The position numbers and the translations under genes are program-made. A stretch of DNA of 64,000 bases, taken from NCBI GenBank assembly GCA_035624785.1, contig DASPQV010000042.1:1-64000 (forward strand), written 5' to 3'. Below the pieces are notes generated by a model. It made no database searches and was not told where the DNA came from. It saw only the letters and a list, made by a program, of their open reading frames with translations. This DNA is from JAJZNI01 sp035624785 (GTDB taxonomy: Bacteria > Chloroflexota > Dormibacteria > Aeolococcales > Aeolococcaceae). Positions within the stretch are counted from its first letter, which is position 1. Each line of letters begins with the position of its first letter. This document shows positions 17,605 to 33,111 of the stretch, piece after piece.

Positions 17605-17988
17605 CTACCTGGTCGCGGCCTTCTCGCGCTTGGCGCCGTACTTGCTGCGCCCCTGCTTGCGGTTCTTGGTCCCGGCCGTGTCCAGGGTTCCCCGGATGAT
17701 GTGGTAGCGCACGCCGGGCAGGTCCTTGACCCGGCCGCCCCGGATCAGCACCACCGAGTGCTCCTGGAGGTTGTGGCCGATACCGGGGATGTAGGCGGTG
17801 ACCTCAGCCTTGCTGGTCAGGCGGACGCGGGCAACCTTGCGCAGCGCCGAGTTCGGCTTCTTGGGAGTGGTCGTATAGACGCGGACGCATACGCCGCGCC
17901 GTTGCGGCGACCCCCGAAGGGCCGGGGCCTTGGTCTTCCGGGTGACCCGGACGCGGCCCCCGCGGACCAGCTGCTGGATGGTGGGCAC
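17605..17988 (-). CDS. rpsL: 30S ribosomal protein S12
   Basis: Decoding-centre protein. The 127-residue product begins at GTG 17986-17988 (PTIQQLVRGGRV), preceded by GGAG at 4-5 bases. It contains RRGVCVRVYTTTPKKPNSAL, HNLQEHSVVLIRGGRVKDLP and KYGAKREK. The lysines that change in streptomycin-resistant mutants (KKPN and GGRVKDLP) are wild type. The frame is open 51 bases further upstream but that part has no S12 similarity. First gene of the supercluster. Confidence 0.97.
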   Translation of the reverse strand: MPTIQQLVRGGRVRVTRKTKAPALRGSPQRRGVCVRVYTTTPKKPNSALRKVARVRLTSKAEVTAYIPGIGHNLQEHSVVLIRGGRVKDLPGVRYHIIRGTLDTAGTKNRKQGRSKYGAKREKAATR

Positions 17989-18066
17989 AGAACTCCGTCG
18001 ATACTTGAACAGCGCCCCCGGCGGGGCGCGCGAACACAACGCGGCCGAAAGGACGCGCGACCGAGC

Positions 18067-18096
18067 ATCCTACCAGCGTCCGGGGGCGGGCGTCAA
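18067..18096 (-). promoter_or_regulatory. Sigma-70-type promoter of the str-S10-spc supercluster
   Basis: Read on the minus strand: TTGACG (18091-18096), an 18-base spacer, then TAGGAT (18067-18072) preceded by TGG, an extended -10 context. Both hexamers are one or two changes from consensus. Transcription would begin near 18060, leaving a leader of roughly 70 bases before the rpsL GTG. This is the best promoter match in the window. Confidence 0.7.
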
Positions 18097-18197
18097 TTCA
18101 AAAGGGCTGCGGGCCCGGTTTCGGCCGCCCGCCGCGCCGACGGCCGCTACGTCTCATGGGGCGGCCGACCGCCTCCCGCTCCGGCGGCCCCGCCCCC

Positions 18198-19628
18198 TCA
18201 GCGCCGCCTCGCCCCTCGGGCGTCGGACGCCTTGAGCGAGGCCAGGGGCCGGAGCCGGTGCTCCACCACCGCCAGGCCGGCGGCGACCACGGCGTCGACC
18301 ACCTCCTGGGAGGACTTGTAGGCGGGGCCCGCCTCGTCGATGGGCACCCTGCCGTCGGCGTTGACCAGGATCCCGGCTCGGCGGTAGCGGTCGTCGATCT
18401 CGCGCTGGCTGAGCTGGCGGACCGCCGCTGAACGGGAGAGCCGCCTGCCCGCCCCGTGGTTGACCGAGTAGCCGCTGGCGGCGGCGCCGGGCAGGGGCCG
18501 GAGGATGAAGGAGAGGTCGAAATTCGACCCCGGGATCAGCACCGGGTGCCCGCTCCCGGCCCACGGGGTCCCGAGCAGCGCCGGATGCCCCGCCGGGAAG
18601 GCCCGGGTGGCCCCCTTGCGGTGGACCTGGACCTCGCCGAGCTCAGGGTGGGTCTCCCGCTGGACCAGGTTGTGGCTGATCTCGTAGACCAGCTCGAGGG
18701 GCGCGCCGAAGGTCTCCCGGAAGGCGGCGGCGACCTCCTCCACGATCACCATCCGGTTGACGATCGCGAAGTTGGCGGCGGCCGCCACCGCGTTCAGATA
18801 GCCCCGGTAGTGCGGCGACTCCGGGGTGAAGAAGCCGAGATCGAGATCCCGGATCTCCGGCCGCTCCGCCCGGGCGAGGGCGAAGTAGTTGGTGGCCAGG
18901 CCGTGGCCAAAGCCCCGGCTGCCGGTGTGCACCTGGACGAAGAGGGTGCCGGCATCCAGGCTCTCCTGGAGCTCGATGAAGTGGTTGCCGCCCCCCAGGG
19001 AACCCAGCTGGGGAATGCCCCGCTCCGGCCGGCCCGGGCCGCCCCAGGGGATCTGCCAGCCGTCGTCGACAGGGAGGCGGTGGCGTTCGGCCCGATATCG
19101 GTCGAATCCGCTCCCATACCTCTCGCTGTAGTGCGCAGCCCCGCCCCGGCAGATCGCCTCGAACTCCCGCTCGCCCAGCCGGCGCAGCCGGGTGAGGCTG
19201 GCCTCCCCGGGCCCCATGGCGACCCGGCGGAGCACGGCGCGGTTGAAGGAGAGCCGCCTTTCCGGGGTGGCGGCGGCCGCAGGGACCTCCGACCTGGCGG
19301 AGACCATCCCGCAGCTGATGTCGAAGCCGACTGGCCCCATCGCGACGGCCCCGGTCTCGGCGTCGGTCAGGATCACCGAGCCCACCGGCACCCCATACCC
19401 GGTGTGGACGTCCGGGGTGATGGCGACCAGCCGGACCCCGGGGAACCGGGTGGCGTTGACGACCTGCGAGTAGACCTCGTCCTCGGCCTCGGCGAGCAGG
19501 GCCGGGGTGAGGAACAGGCGGACCGGCACCGCCCCGGTGTCCTCGGTGGCGAGGTCGTACCAGCCGCCCGGGTTGCGCCGGGCAAGGTCCCGCCAGCGCT
19601 GGGCGTCGGCGAGGCGGGCCGCGGTCAC
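18198..19628 (-). CDS. rtcB: RtcB family RNA-splicing/repair ligase
   Basis: GTP-dependent ligase joining 2',3'-cyclic phosphate (3'-phosphate) RNA ends to 5'-OH ends using Mn2+. The 476-residue protein carries the family motifs in order: PDVHTGYGVPVGSV (residues 72-85), GFDISCG with the metal-binding C106, GSLGGGNHFIELQ, VQVHTGSRGFGHG, EISHNLVQRE, HRKGATRAFPAG, and SVNHGAGRRLSRS, whose histidine is the guanylylation site in characterised homologues. The partner Archease is not seen nearby. It starts with GTG at 19626-19628 and lies upstream of the str promoter on the same strand. Confidence 0.94.
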   Translation of the reverse strand: MTAARLADAQRWRDLARRNPGGWYDLATEDTGAVPVRLFLTPALLAEAEDEVYSQVVNATRFPGVRLVAITPDVHTGYGVPVGSVILTDAETGAVAMGPVGFDISCGMVSARSEVPAAAATPERRLSFNRAVLRRVAMGPGEASLTRLRRLGEREFEAICRGGAAHYSERYGSGFDRYRAERHRLPVDDGWQIPWGGPGRPERGIPQLGSLGGGNHFIELQESLDAGTLFVQVHTGSRGFGHGLATNYFALARAERPEIRDLDLGFFTPESPHYRGYLNAVAAAANFAIVNRMVIVEEVAAAFRETFGAPLELVYEISHNLVQRETHPELGEVQVHRKGATRAFPAGHPALLGTPWAGSGHPVLIPGSNFDLSFILRPLPGAAASGYSVNHGAGRRLSRSAAVRQLSQREIDDRYRRAGILVNADGRVPIDEAGPAYKSSQEVVDAVVAAGLAVVEHRLRPLASLKASDARGARRR

Positions 19629-19725
19629 GCCGTCATGATCGGACGAAATCCCAGCTTGGGCTACAAGGGGGCCCGCTCCGTCGGCGGCCTCCGGGCCGGC
19701 CTCCAGGGCGGTCGCGGCGCGGGCC

Positions 19726-20496
19726 TCAGATGAACTTGGGGTAGGTGCTCAACCCGCCGTCCACCACCAGGGTGGTCCCGGTGACGTAGCCGGCCTGGTC
19801 GCTGGCCGCCCAGGCGACGGCGGCGGCGATCTCCTCGGGCTGGCCGAAGCGGCCCAGCGGGATCTCCGCCTCGACCTGGCGCCGGGCCTCAGCATCATCG
19901 AGCACGGATTCGTTGATCGGGGTGGCGATGGCCCCGGGAGCGACCGCCAGGACGCGGACACCCAGGGGAGCGAGCTCCCGGGCCACCGTCTGGGTCAGCA
20001 GCTTCATGCCGCCCTTGGAGGCGCAGTAGTGGGCGAATCCCGGCCAGGGGATGAACTCGTGGACGGAGCTCATGTTGACGATCACCCCCCGCCGCTGCGC
20101 GGCCATCAGCTTGCCGGCCTCGCGGAGGCAGAGGAACGCGCCGGTCAGGTTGGTGCGGAGCACCGCGTCCCACACCGCGAGGGGCATCTCCAGGGTCGGC
20201 ACGCGCTTCTCGATGCCGGCGTTGTTGACCAGGATGTCGAGCCCGCCGAACCGCTCCCCGCACCCGGCGACCATCCGGACCACGTCGGCCTCGCTGCCGA
20301 CGTCCGCCTGGACCGAGCAGGCGTCCCTGCCCCCCCGGTGGATCTCGGCGACCACGGCTTCGGCGTCGCCGCGCTCGCGGTCGGAGTAGTAGTTGACGGC
20401 CACGCTCGCGCCCTCGGCGCCGAGGCGAAGAGCCGTCGCCCTGCCGATGCCGCTGGACGCCCCGGTGACCAGCGCTCGCCGTCCTTCAAGGAGCAT
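19726..20496 (-). CDS. SDR family oxidoreductase, glucose 1-dehydrogenase-like
   Basis: NAD(P)-dependent short-chain dehydrogenase of 256 residues. It has the Rossmann motif VTGASSGIGRA (about residues 10-20), DILVNNAG, NMSSVHEFIPWPGFAHYCAS with the catalytic Ser and the YxxxK pair (YCASK), and PGAIATPIN. The block around the active site (SSVHE, IPWP, HYxASKGGMKL, PGAIxTPIN, YVTGTTLVVDGG) closely resembles Bacillus glucose 1-dehydrogenases, so a sugar or polyol substrate is likely but unproven. ATG at 20494-20496 with GGGGGA upstream. Divergent from rplJ. Confidence 0.88.
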   Translation of the reverse strand: MLLEGRRALVTGASSGIGRATALRLGAEGASVAVNYYSDRERGDAEAVVAEIHRGGRDACSVQADVGSEADVVRMVAGCGERFGGLDILVNNAGIEKRVPTLEMPLAVWDAVLRTNLTGAFLCLREAGKLMAAQRRGVIVNMSSVHEFIPWPGFAHYCASKGGMKLLTQTVARELAPLGVRVLAVAPGAIATPINESVLDDAEARRQVEAEIPLGRFGQPEEIAAAVAWAASDQAGYVTGTTLVVDGGLSTYPKFI

Positions 20497-20630
20497 CTCG
20501 GATCCCCCAGGTGCGGACCACAGCCGGCCGAGCGACCACGAGGGCGCCGGCCGGGCTCACCCCCCATGGTGAGCCGGGGGACGCTGATAGTGAGCCGGGG
20601 ACGGGGCAGGGAATCCCCAGCCACCCGGCG

Positions 20631-20642
20631 CCCTGGTATCCT
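20631..20642 (+). promoter_or_regulatory. Candidate extended -10 promoter for rplJL
   Basis: The sequence CTGGTATCCT contains a TATCCT hexamer preceded by TGG, about 40 bases upstream of the L10 leader core. No good -35 is visible. Support comes from position and from similar TGG-TAnnnT elements before rpsL, rpoB and the regulator at 41685. Confidence 0.4.
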
Positions 20643-20659
20643 CACCGGGCTCAAGGACC

Positions 20660-20745
20660 CATCACGGCCCGCAGCATCTCGCCCGAGACCGCAGGCGGGG
20701 AGACCCTCCCCTCAATCTCCTGCGCAGGTGGGATCGGCCGCCACG
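20660..20745 (+). ncRNA. Ribosomal protein L10 leader (cis-regulatory RNA)
   Basis: Within the 5' region of rplJ the segment 20685-20735 contains GAGACCGCAGGCGGGGAGAC, then CTCAATCTCC and TGCGCAGGTGGG. GACCGCAGG pairing with CCTGCGCAG plus the intervening CUCAAU/UUAAU-type strand is the signature of the L10 leader, the kink-turn-containing mRNA site where the L10(L12)4 complex represses its own operon. Recognised by eye; a covariance-model search would settle exact limits. It accounts for most of the 328-base gap. Confidence 0.75.
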
Positions 20746-20824
20746 GTCCGGCGTCCTCCGGCGCCGGCCGCCCGCCGCTCCTCTCGGGAGGGAGCCGCGG
20801 CGCCCGCAGCACGGGAGGACCAGC

Positions 20825-21409
20825 ATGCCCCAGGCAGCGAGCCCTGCGGAGTCGGCGGAGCGGGCCGGCCCCCGCAAGCGCTCGACCGTCGAGACCCTGG
20901 CCGGGAAGCTCAGCCGGGCCACCACGACGATCGTCACCGACTACCGCGGCCTGACCGTCAAGCAGCTCGAGGAGCTGCGCGGCCAGCTCCGAGCCCAGGG
21001 CATCGAGTACGTGGTGGTCAAGAACACCCTGGCCCGGCGCGCCGCTGGCGACGCCGGGGTGGCCGAGCTGGGCACCGTCCTCAAGGGCCCGGTGGGCCTG
21101 GCCCTGGGCTTCGGTGACCTCTCGCTCCCCGCCCGGCTGCTCGGCGACTACTACCGGCTCAACCGCCGGCTGCCGGTGGTCGCCGGTTTCGTCGAGGGCC
21201 GGGTCCTCGACGCTGGCGGGGTCCAGACCCTCGCCGAGCTCCCCTCCCGTGATGTGCTGCTGGGCCAGCTGGCCGGCACCCTGCAGTCACCCCTGACCCA
21301 GCTTGCCGCGGCCCTCTCCTCGATCCCCTCCACCCTGGCGGCCACCCTGGACGCGTACCGGGAGAAGCTGGAGCAAGGTGGCGGGCCGTCGAGCCCCGTC
21401 GCCGCCTGA
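20825..21409 (+). CDS. rplJ: 50S ribosomal protein L10
   Basis: Stalk base protein that holds the L7/L12 dimers. The core TLAGKLSRATTTIVTDYRGL, QLEELRGQLRAQGIEYVVVK, NTLARRA and LKGPVGLALGFGD matches L10, and the C-terminal helix that binds L12 follows. 194 residues, with a 20-residue N-terminal extension. The start ATG follows GGGAGGACCAGC. The gene follows an L10 leader, and rplK and rplA are absent upstream. Confidence 0.97.
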   Translation: MPQAASPAESAERAGPRKRSTVETLAGKLSRATTTIVTDYRGLTVKQLEELRGQLRAQGIEYVVVKNTLARRAAGDAGVAELGTVLKGPVGLALGFGDLSLPARLLGDYYRLNRRLPVVAGFVEGRVLDAGGVQTLAELPSRDVLLGQLAGTLQSPLTQLAAALSSIPSTLAATLDAYREKLEQGGGPSSPVAA

Positions 21410-21442
21410 CAGATTGAATCGAGATTAGGAGACACGAGACCA

Positions 21443-21835
21443 ATGGCCATCAAGAGCATCACCCCCGAGGAGTTCGTGGAGGCGCTGCCCAACTGGACCG
21501 TCCTCGACGTCATCAACGCGGTCAAGCTCATGGAGGAGCGGCTCGGGATCAAGGCCGCCGCACCCGTGGCGGTGGCCGCAGCCCCGGCCGCCGCTCCGGT
21601 AGAGGCCGCCCCGGTCGAGGAGCAGACCGAGTTCACGGTGGTCCTGACCGCCGTCGGCGACGCCAAGATCAACGTCATCAAGGCGGTCCGCGAGATCACC
21701 GGCCTGGGGCTGAAGGAAGCCAAGGACCTGGTCGACGCCGCCCCCAAAGCAGTTCGCGAGGCCATCCCCCGGGAAGAGGCGGACCAGGTGAAGGCGAAGC
21801 TCGAGGGCGCCGGCGCCAGCGCCGAGATCAGGTAG
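21443..21835 (+). CDS. rplL: 50S ribosomal protein L7/L12
   Basis: Acidic stalk protein recruiting translational GTPases. N-terminal dimerisation helices (VEALPNWTVLDVINAVKLME), an Ala/Pro hinge (AAAPVAVAAAPAAAPVEAAP) and the C-terminal factor-binding domain (TEFTVVLTAVGDAKINVIKA, GLGLKEAKDLVDAAPKAV) are all present. 130 residues. AGGAG precedes the ATG at good distance. 33 bases after rplJ. Confidence 0.98.
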   Translation: MAIKSITPEEFVEALPNWTVLDVINAVKLMEERLGIKAAAPVAVAAAPAAAPVEAAPVEEQTEFTVVLTAVGDAKINVIKAVREITGLGLKEAKDLVDAAPKAVREAIPREEADQVKAKLEGAGASAEIR

Positions 21836-22047
21836 CCGCCCCGCCCCGCCTCAGCCCCACCCAGCCGCTGCCCCGGCGGGCGGCCCCGGTTTGGGCAGCG
21901 CCCGACCGGGGTACGATGGTTGACCTGGCAACCATGGTCGGCGACCGGGCGGACATCCGTTCGGCGCAGCACAAGCCTGTCTCTTGGGCGCGGGAAAACG
22001 CTCCCTCGTGGAGCGCGCATGACCACATGCGCGGGAAGCGCCGGCTT

Positions 22048-22056
22048 TGGTATGCT
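22048..22056 (+). promoter_or_regulatory. Candidate extended -10 promoter upstream of rpoB
   Basis: TGGTATGCT (TGG followed by TATGCT) lies about 64 bases before the rpoB ATG in the 284-base gap after rplL. No recognisable -35 is present. A second weaker candidate, GTACGAT at about 21911-21917, lies further upstream. The gap also holds a GC-rich imperfect hairpin near 21864-21885 but no clear terminator, so rpoBC may be read both from here and from rplJ. Confidence 0.4.
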
Positions 22057-22119
22057 GTCAGATTGTGCCCGTCGCCGCCGGTGCCCGCGCGTAGCCGCTT
22101 GTCAGGGGAACTCTAGCAC

Positions 22120-25644
<3,525 letters not shown>

Positions 25645-25691
25645 GCCATATGCCGAGCCGCGGAGGTGGTGCTTCGCTGCGGCCCGGACGT

Positions 25692-25715
25692 CGGAACGGC
25701 TTGACCGCCGTTCCG
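25692..25715 (+). promoter_or_regulatory. Perfect hairpin in the rpoB-rpoC spacer
   Basis: CGGAACGGC (25692-25700), loop TTGACC, GCCGTTCCG (25707-25715): a perfect 9-base stem. It lies about 50 bases after the rpoB stop in an unusually long 250-base spacer. No T-run follows, so it is not a textbook terminator; it could be an RNA processing site or attenuator. I see no gene in the rest of the spacer. A reading frame through it is open, but has no start signal or similarity I recognise. Confidence 0.5.
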
Positions 25716-25894
25716 CGTCCTCTGCTCGGCGCGGTTGCAACCCGCGCCTGCGCAGCGCCTTCGCTCAGCACGCACCTTCGCGTCTCCCCTCCAGCGCGCA
25801 CCAGGTCGCCGGTGCCTGGTTACGCTGGTCTCAGCTCGAATGCTCCGGCCGGCGGCAGCGCCGGCATGACGTGCCCACCAGCATGTGAAGGTCA

Positions 25895-30253
<4,359 letters not shown>

Positions 30254-30256
30254 CCC

Positions 30257-30302
30257 ATGCGGGGGGCGCTGCCCCCCGCATGACCCTCCATGCGGGGCTG
30301 CG
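30257..30302. repeat. GC-rich hairpin repeat after rpoC
   Basis: ATGCGGGGGGC (30257-30267), loop GCT, GCCCCCCGCAT (30271-30281) is a perfect 11-base stem starting three bases after the rpoC stop, followed by a partial second copy (ATGCGGGGCTGCGCCC). It is the same element family seen near 213-330, 31643-31663 and 41314-41475. It may stop or stabilise the rpoBC transcript, although no T-run follows. Confidence 0.65.
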
Positions 30303-30358
30303 CCCTCAGCAAAGCACGGCGAGGGCCGCGAACCTCCCTCGGCTGGCCGCGGGGTGGG

Positions 30359-30607
30359 TTACGCCGTCCCGGGGCGGATCACGGTTCGGCGCAGGCTGGC
30401 CTTCCAGTGGACCTGGATCGCCCTCTGCACCTGCAGGTTCGACCACCAGAGCGGGACCTCGGCGAACTGGTCGCGCCGGACGATGAGGCCAGCCCTCACC
30501 AGACGCCGCCGGACCGGAATCCCGAAGTCGGGACGGTAGAAGAGCTTGTAGGCCAGGTACAGGATCACACAGCCGAGGAGGGGAGCGAGGCCGAGCGCGC
30601 CGTTCAT
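30359..30607 (-). CDS. Small membrane protein, function unknown
   Basis: An 82-residue protein starting at ATG 30605-30607, with one hydrophobic helix near the N-terminus (LGLAPLLGCVILYLAYKLF) and then a basic, soluble part (RRRLVRAGLIVRRDQFAEVP, ending RTVIRPGTA). An in-frame TTG 24 bases upstream is a possible alternative start. I recognise no family. It is convergent with rpoC. The gap between this gene and the next (30608-30834) contains no feature I can support. Confidence 0.5.
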   Translation of the reverse strand: MNGALGLAPLLGCVILYLAYKLFYRPDFGIPVRRRLVRAGLIVRRDQFAEVPLWWSNLQVQRAIQVHWKASLRRTVIRPGTA

Positions 30608-30834
30608 CACCGAGTCACGATAGATCCACAATCGTCACGCGGTTCGCACAATCCGGTGATGACCACGGACATGAAAAGGCCGCTAGCGACCGGAGCCGCC
30701 AGCGGCCCTTGGGAAGGGAGGGCTGGGAGGACTGCCATGCGACGCCGCGGCGCCGCACCTCAGGCATCATCCGACGTGAGCCTTGACGGCCCCATCCCCC
30801 ACCGGTGACGGGACGGCGACGCGACTGAGCGGAT

Positions 30835-31572
30835 TCAGCTAAGGGCGGGGCGGATCTGGGGGGCTCCGGACGGCAGCTTCCGGGCCGCCCCGGTGAGCAC
30901 GCCGGCCAGGTCGTCGCCGACCAGGTGGGCCGCCAGCTCGCTGACCGCGGCTCCATCGGGCAGTCCTATGACCAGGTCGGCCACCGCCCGCAGGGCGGCC
31001 GGGGGGTCCCCCACCGCGATCCCGCAGCCCATGCAGTCGAGCAGCGCGGCGTCATTCTCGGCATCACCGACGGCGACGCAGCCGGCCGCGCTCTCGCCCA
31101 TCAGATGGAGCGCCGCGCGGGCTCCCGAGGCCTTGCTGACCCCGGCCGGGAGGATCATGAGCTGGTCGCGGTTGAGGATGAGTCCGAGCGGGAGCCCCAC
31201 CTCGCGGACGGCGCCGAGCACCGCCGCCTGGTTGCCGGCATGGGTGGCGCAGATGGCTCGGCCCGCGACCAGCGGGTGGACGCCACGACGCCGCAGCGCG
31301 GCCAGCAGCCGCTCGGAGACGGGGGCGCAGAGCAGACGCTCCTCGCCACCTCGGAGGTCGACGAGGAGAGCCCCGTTCTCCAGGACCAGCACGTCGAAGA
31401 GGCCGAGGCAGGCCGGCAGCGGATCGAGCTGCGCACGGGTGCGGCCGGTGACCAGGATGAGGCGACGGCCGCTGGCCGCGACCCGCCTCAGGGCGGCGAC
31501 CGCGGCTGGCCCGACCACCCCCTCGGTGGCGATGGTCCCATCGAAGTCGCAGGCGAGGACACGGAAGCGCAT
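30835..31572 (-). CDS. HAD-superfamily phosphatase (Cof/HAD-IIB type)
   Basis: A 245-residue cytosolic hydrolase. The nucleophile motif is DFDGTIA (aspartates 9 and 11), motif II is ILVTGRTRAQL, the motif III lysine lies in AGVSKASGARAAL, and motif IV is VGDAENDAALL. The cap between motifs II and III fits the HAD-IIB (Cof, sucrose-phosphatase-like) class. The substrate, likely a sugar or nucleotide phosphate, cannot be told. A GACAAT hexamer ends 6 bases before the ATG, so translation may be leaderless. Confidence 0.85.
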   Translation of the reverse strand: MRFRVLACDFDGTIATEGVVGPAAVAALRRVAASGRRLILVTGRTRAQLDPLPACLGLFDVLVLENGALLVDLRGGEERLLCAPVSERLLAALRRRGVHPLVAGRAICATHAGNQAAVLGAVREVGLPLGLILNRDQLMILPAGVSKASGARAALHLMGESAAGCVAVGDAENDAALLDCMGCGIAVGDPPAALRAVADLVIGLPDGAAVSELAAHLVGDDLAGVLTGAARKLPSGAPQIRPALS

Positions 31573-31642
31573 GTGGCTATTGTCGCAACCGTCCGCCCCG
31601 ACCCAGCCTGGCGGCCCGCGCAGCAGCTCAGCCCCGGGGGTC

Positions 31643-31663
31643 TGCGGGGGCAGAGCCCCCGCA
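31643..31663. repeat. GC-rich hairpin repeat after the DegS-like kinase
   Basis: TGCGGGGGC, loop AGA, GCCCCCGCA: a perfect 9-base stem beginning four bases beyond the stop codon of the minus-strand kinase gene (stop at 31667-31669). The preceding GGGGGTC on the plus strand matches the flank of the copies between map and infA. Confidence 0.6.
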
Positions 31664-31666
31664 TGT

Positions 31667-32734
31667 TCAGTATTCGAAGCCGACCCGGATCTCGGTGCCC
31701 TTGCCGATCTGGGAGCGGATCTCCAGGCGGCCCTTCTCCAGCTCCGCCCGCTCCCGCATCGAGATCATGCCGAGGTGCTTGCCGGCGTCGGCACGGGCCT
31801 CGGCGGCGGCCACGTCGAAGCCGACGCCATCGTCGCGGACGATCGCCGACACCGCGTGGGGCTGGAAGGCCACGACCACTTCGACATTCTTGGCTCGGGC
31901 GTGCTTCTTGGCGTTGTTCATGGCCTCCTGGATGATCCGGAAGAGGGTCGGCTCCAGAGCCCCGGGCAACCGCACCTCCTCGCCCATCACCCGCAGGCTG
32001 GTCACCAGCCCGCCCCGGTCGTAGTCGTTGGTGAGCTTGCGAAGCGTGGGAACCAGGCCGAGGTCGTCCAGGGTCATCGGCCTGAGATCGAAGATGAGCC
32101 GCCGGGTCTCGTCGAGAACGCCACGCACACCGTCCTTGAAGTCGGCGAGCTCGTTGACGACCAGCTGGGGATCGCGGCTGATCAGGCGCTCCAGGATCTC
32201 CGCCTGGAGGACCAGGTTGGCCATCGACTGGGCGGGCCCGTCGTGCATGTCACGGGCAATCCGCATCCGCTCCTCTTCAATGATCTGGAACACCTGGCGG
32301 GAGGTGCTCCGGAGGCGGGCGGCGCCGCCACCGGCGGCCGGCGGCCCCGCCGTGGCCGCCAGGTCGTCAAGGCTGCGGTGGACCTGGCGGAGAACCTCCT
32401 GCTCGTGCCGCATGTCGGTGAGCCGGCCGGCTGCGTCTCGGGCCCGCTCCTCCAGCGCCGCCAGGTCGGCCCGCGTCGATGAGACGAGGCGGAACTGGGT
32501 GTCCACGTCCTCGGCTGCGAATCTCTCGAAGTTCTTGAGGACATGGCTCCAGGCGACCTCGGCTTCCTCGAGCCGGTCGCGCAGCTGGTCGCGGCGCTCG
32601 GCGGCATCGGCCTGGCGCGCCTCGAGACGCGCCGCAGCCGAATCCAGGTCCTCGATCCGCTTGGTGATCAGGAACCGGACACCCAGGATGGCCGACGGGT
32701 TCACCGGGCGGCTGGTCTCCGCGGCCACCGTCAT
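31667..32734 (-). CDS. DegS/NarL-family sensor histidine kinase
   Basis: A 355-residue soluble kinase. The first 150 residues are a predicted coiled coil (many Glu, Arg, Ala; RLEARQADAAERRDQLRDRL). HisKA_3 follows with EEERMRIARDMHDGPAQS and the phospho-acceptor H164, then HATPase_c with an N-box RIIQEAMNNAKKHA and a G-box VRDDGVGFD, ending in LGMISMRERAELEKGRLEI. This matches DegS-type cytosolic sensors, which partner LuxR-type regulators. No such regulator is adjacent; the nearest response regulator (33112) has only a receiver. The signal is unknown. Confidence 0.88.
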   Translation of the reverse strand: MTVAAETSRPVNPSAILGVRFLITKRIEDLDSAAARLEARQADAAERRDQLRDRLEEAEVAWSHVLKNFERFAAEDVDTQFRLVSSTRADLAALEERARDAAGRLTDMRHEQEVLRQVHRSLDDLAATAGPPAAGGGAARLRSTSRQVFQIIEEERMRIARDMHDGPAQSMANLVLQAEILERLISRDPQLVVNELADFKDGVRGVLDETRRLIFDLRPMTLDDLGLVPTLRKLTNDYDRGGLVTSLRVMGEEVRLPGALEPTLFRIIQEAMNNAKKHARAKNVEVVVAFQPHAVSAIVRDDGVGFDVAAAEARADAGKHLGMISMRERAELEKGRLEIRSQIGKGTEIRVGFEY

Positions 32735-32870
32735 GCGCGGGCGCGCTCACTGCTCATGCGCGGCCATGATACCGGTGGGTCCGCGGTACGTTTGACGCAT
32801 CACCGTGACAAAGGCGCGCCCGTACCGTGACCGGCGGACCCAAGCGAGTGGCCCCCTGTCGGGATCTGAC

Positions 32871-32904
32871 GCCAGGCGGCCACTCCCCGGGGTGCCCGCC
32901 TGGC
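32871..32904. repeat. Large inverted repeat in the 32735-33111 intergenic region
   Basis: GCCAGGCGG (32871-32879) and CCGCCTGGC (32896-32904) pair perfectly around an inner near-palindrome CACTCCCCGGGGTG. The 377-base gap between the divergent kinase (32734) and receiver (33112) genes holds this hairpin, a TATAAC hexamer at 33028-33033 that could serve the receiver gene, and a TATCAT hexamer at about 32766-32771 on the minus strand for the kinase. I see no gene in it. Confidence 0.5.
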
Positions 32905-33111
32905 GCATGCCGGCGGGGAGCTCATGTGGGGTGACGGCCCGGTGGCAAGCCAGGCCCTCCTGGGAGCCCCCTAAATCAGCTCTGTGACAAGCCGGTTGCG
33001 CTGTCACCCGTCGTTAACACCCCCCGCTATAACCGCCTCACGGCCACCGCCGTTCAACTCACCGAGGCCTGGTCGGTGTCGAGACGGCCGGACCGACAGA
33101 GGACGAGTTTG

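Noticed and set aside
21836..22119. Terminator between rplL and rpoB.
   Set aside because: Only an imperfect GC hairpin without a T-run is present, so termination is not supported even though a promoter may be.
30608..30834. tRNA gene in the gap near the HAD phosphatase.
   Set aside because: No T-loop GGTTCGA motif or cloverleaf could be found, here or in other gaps of the window.
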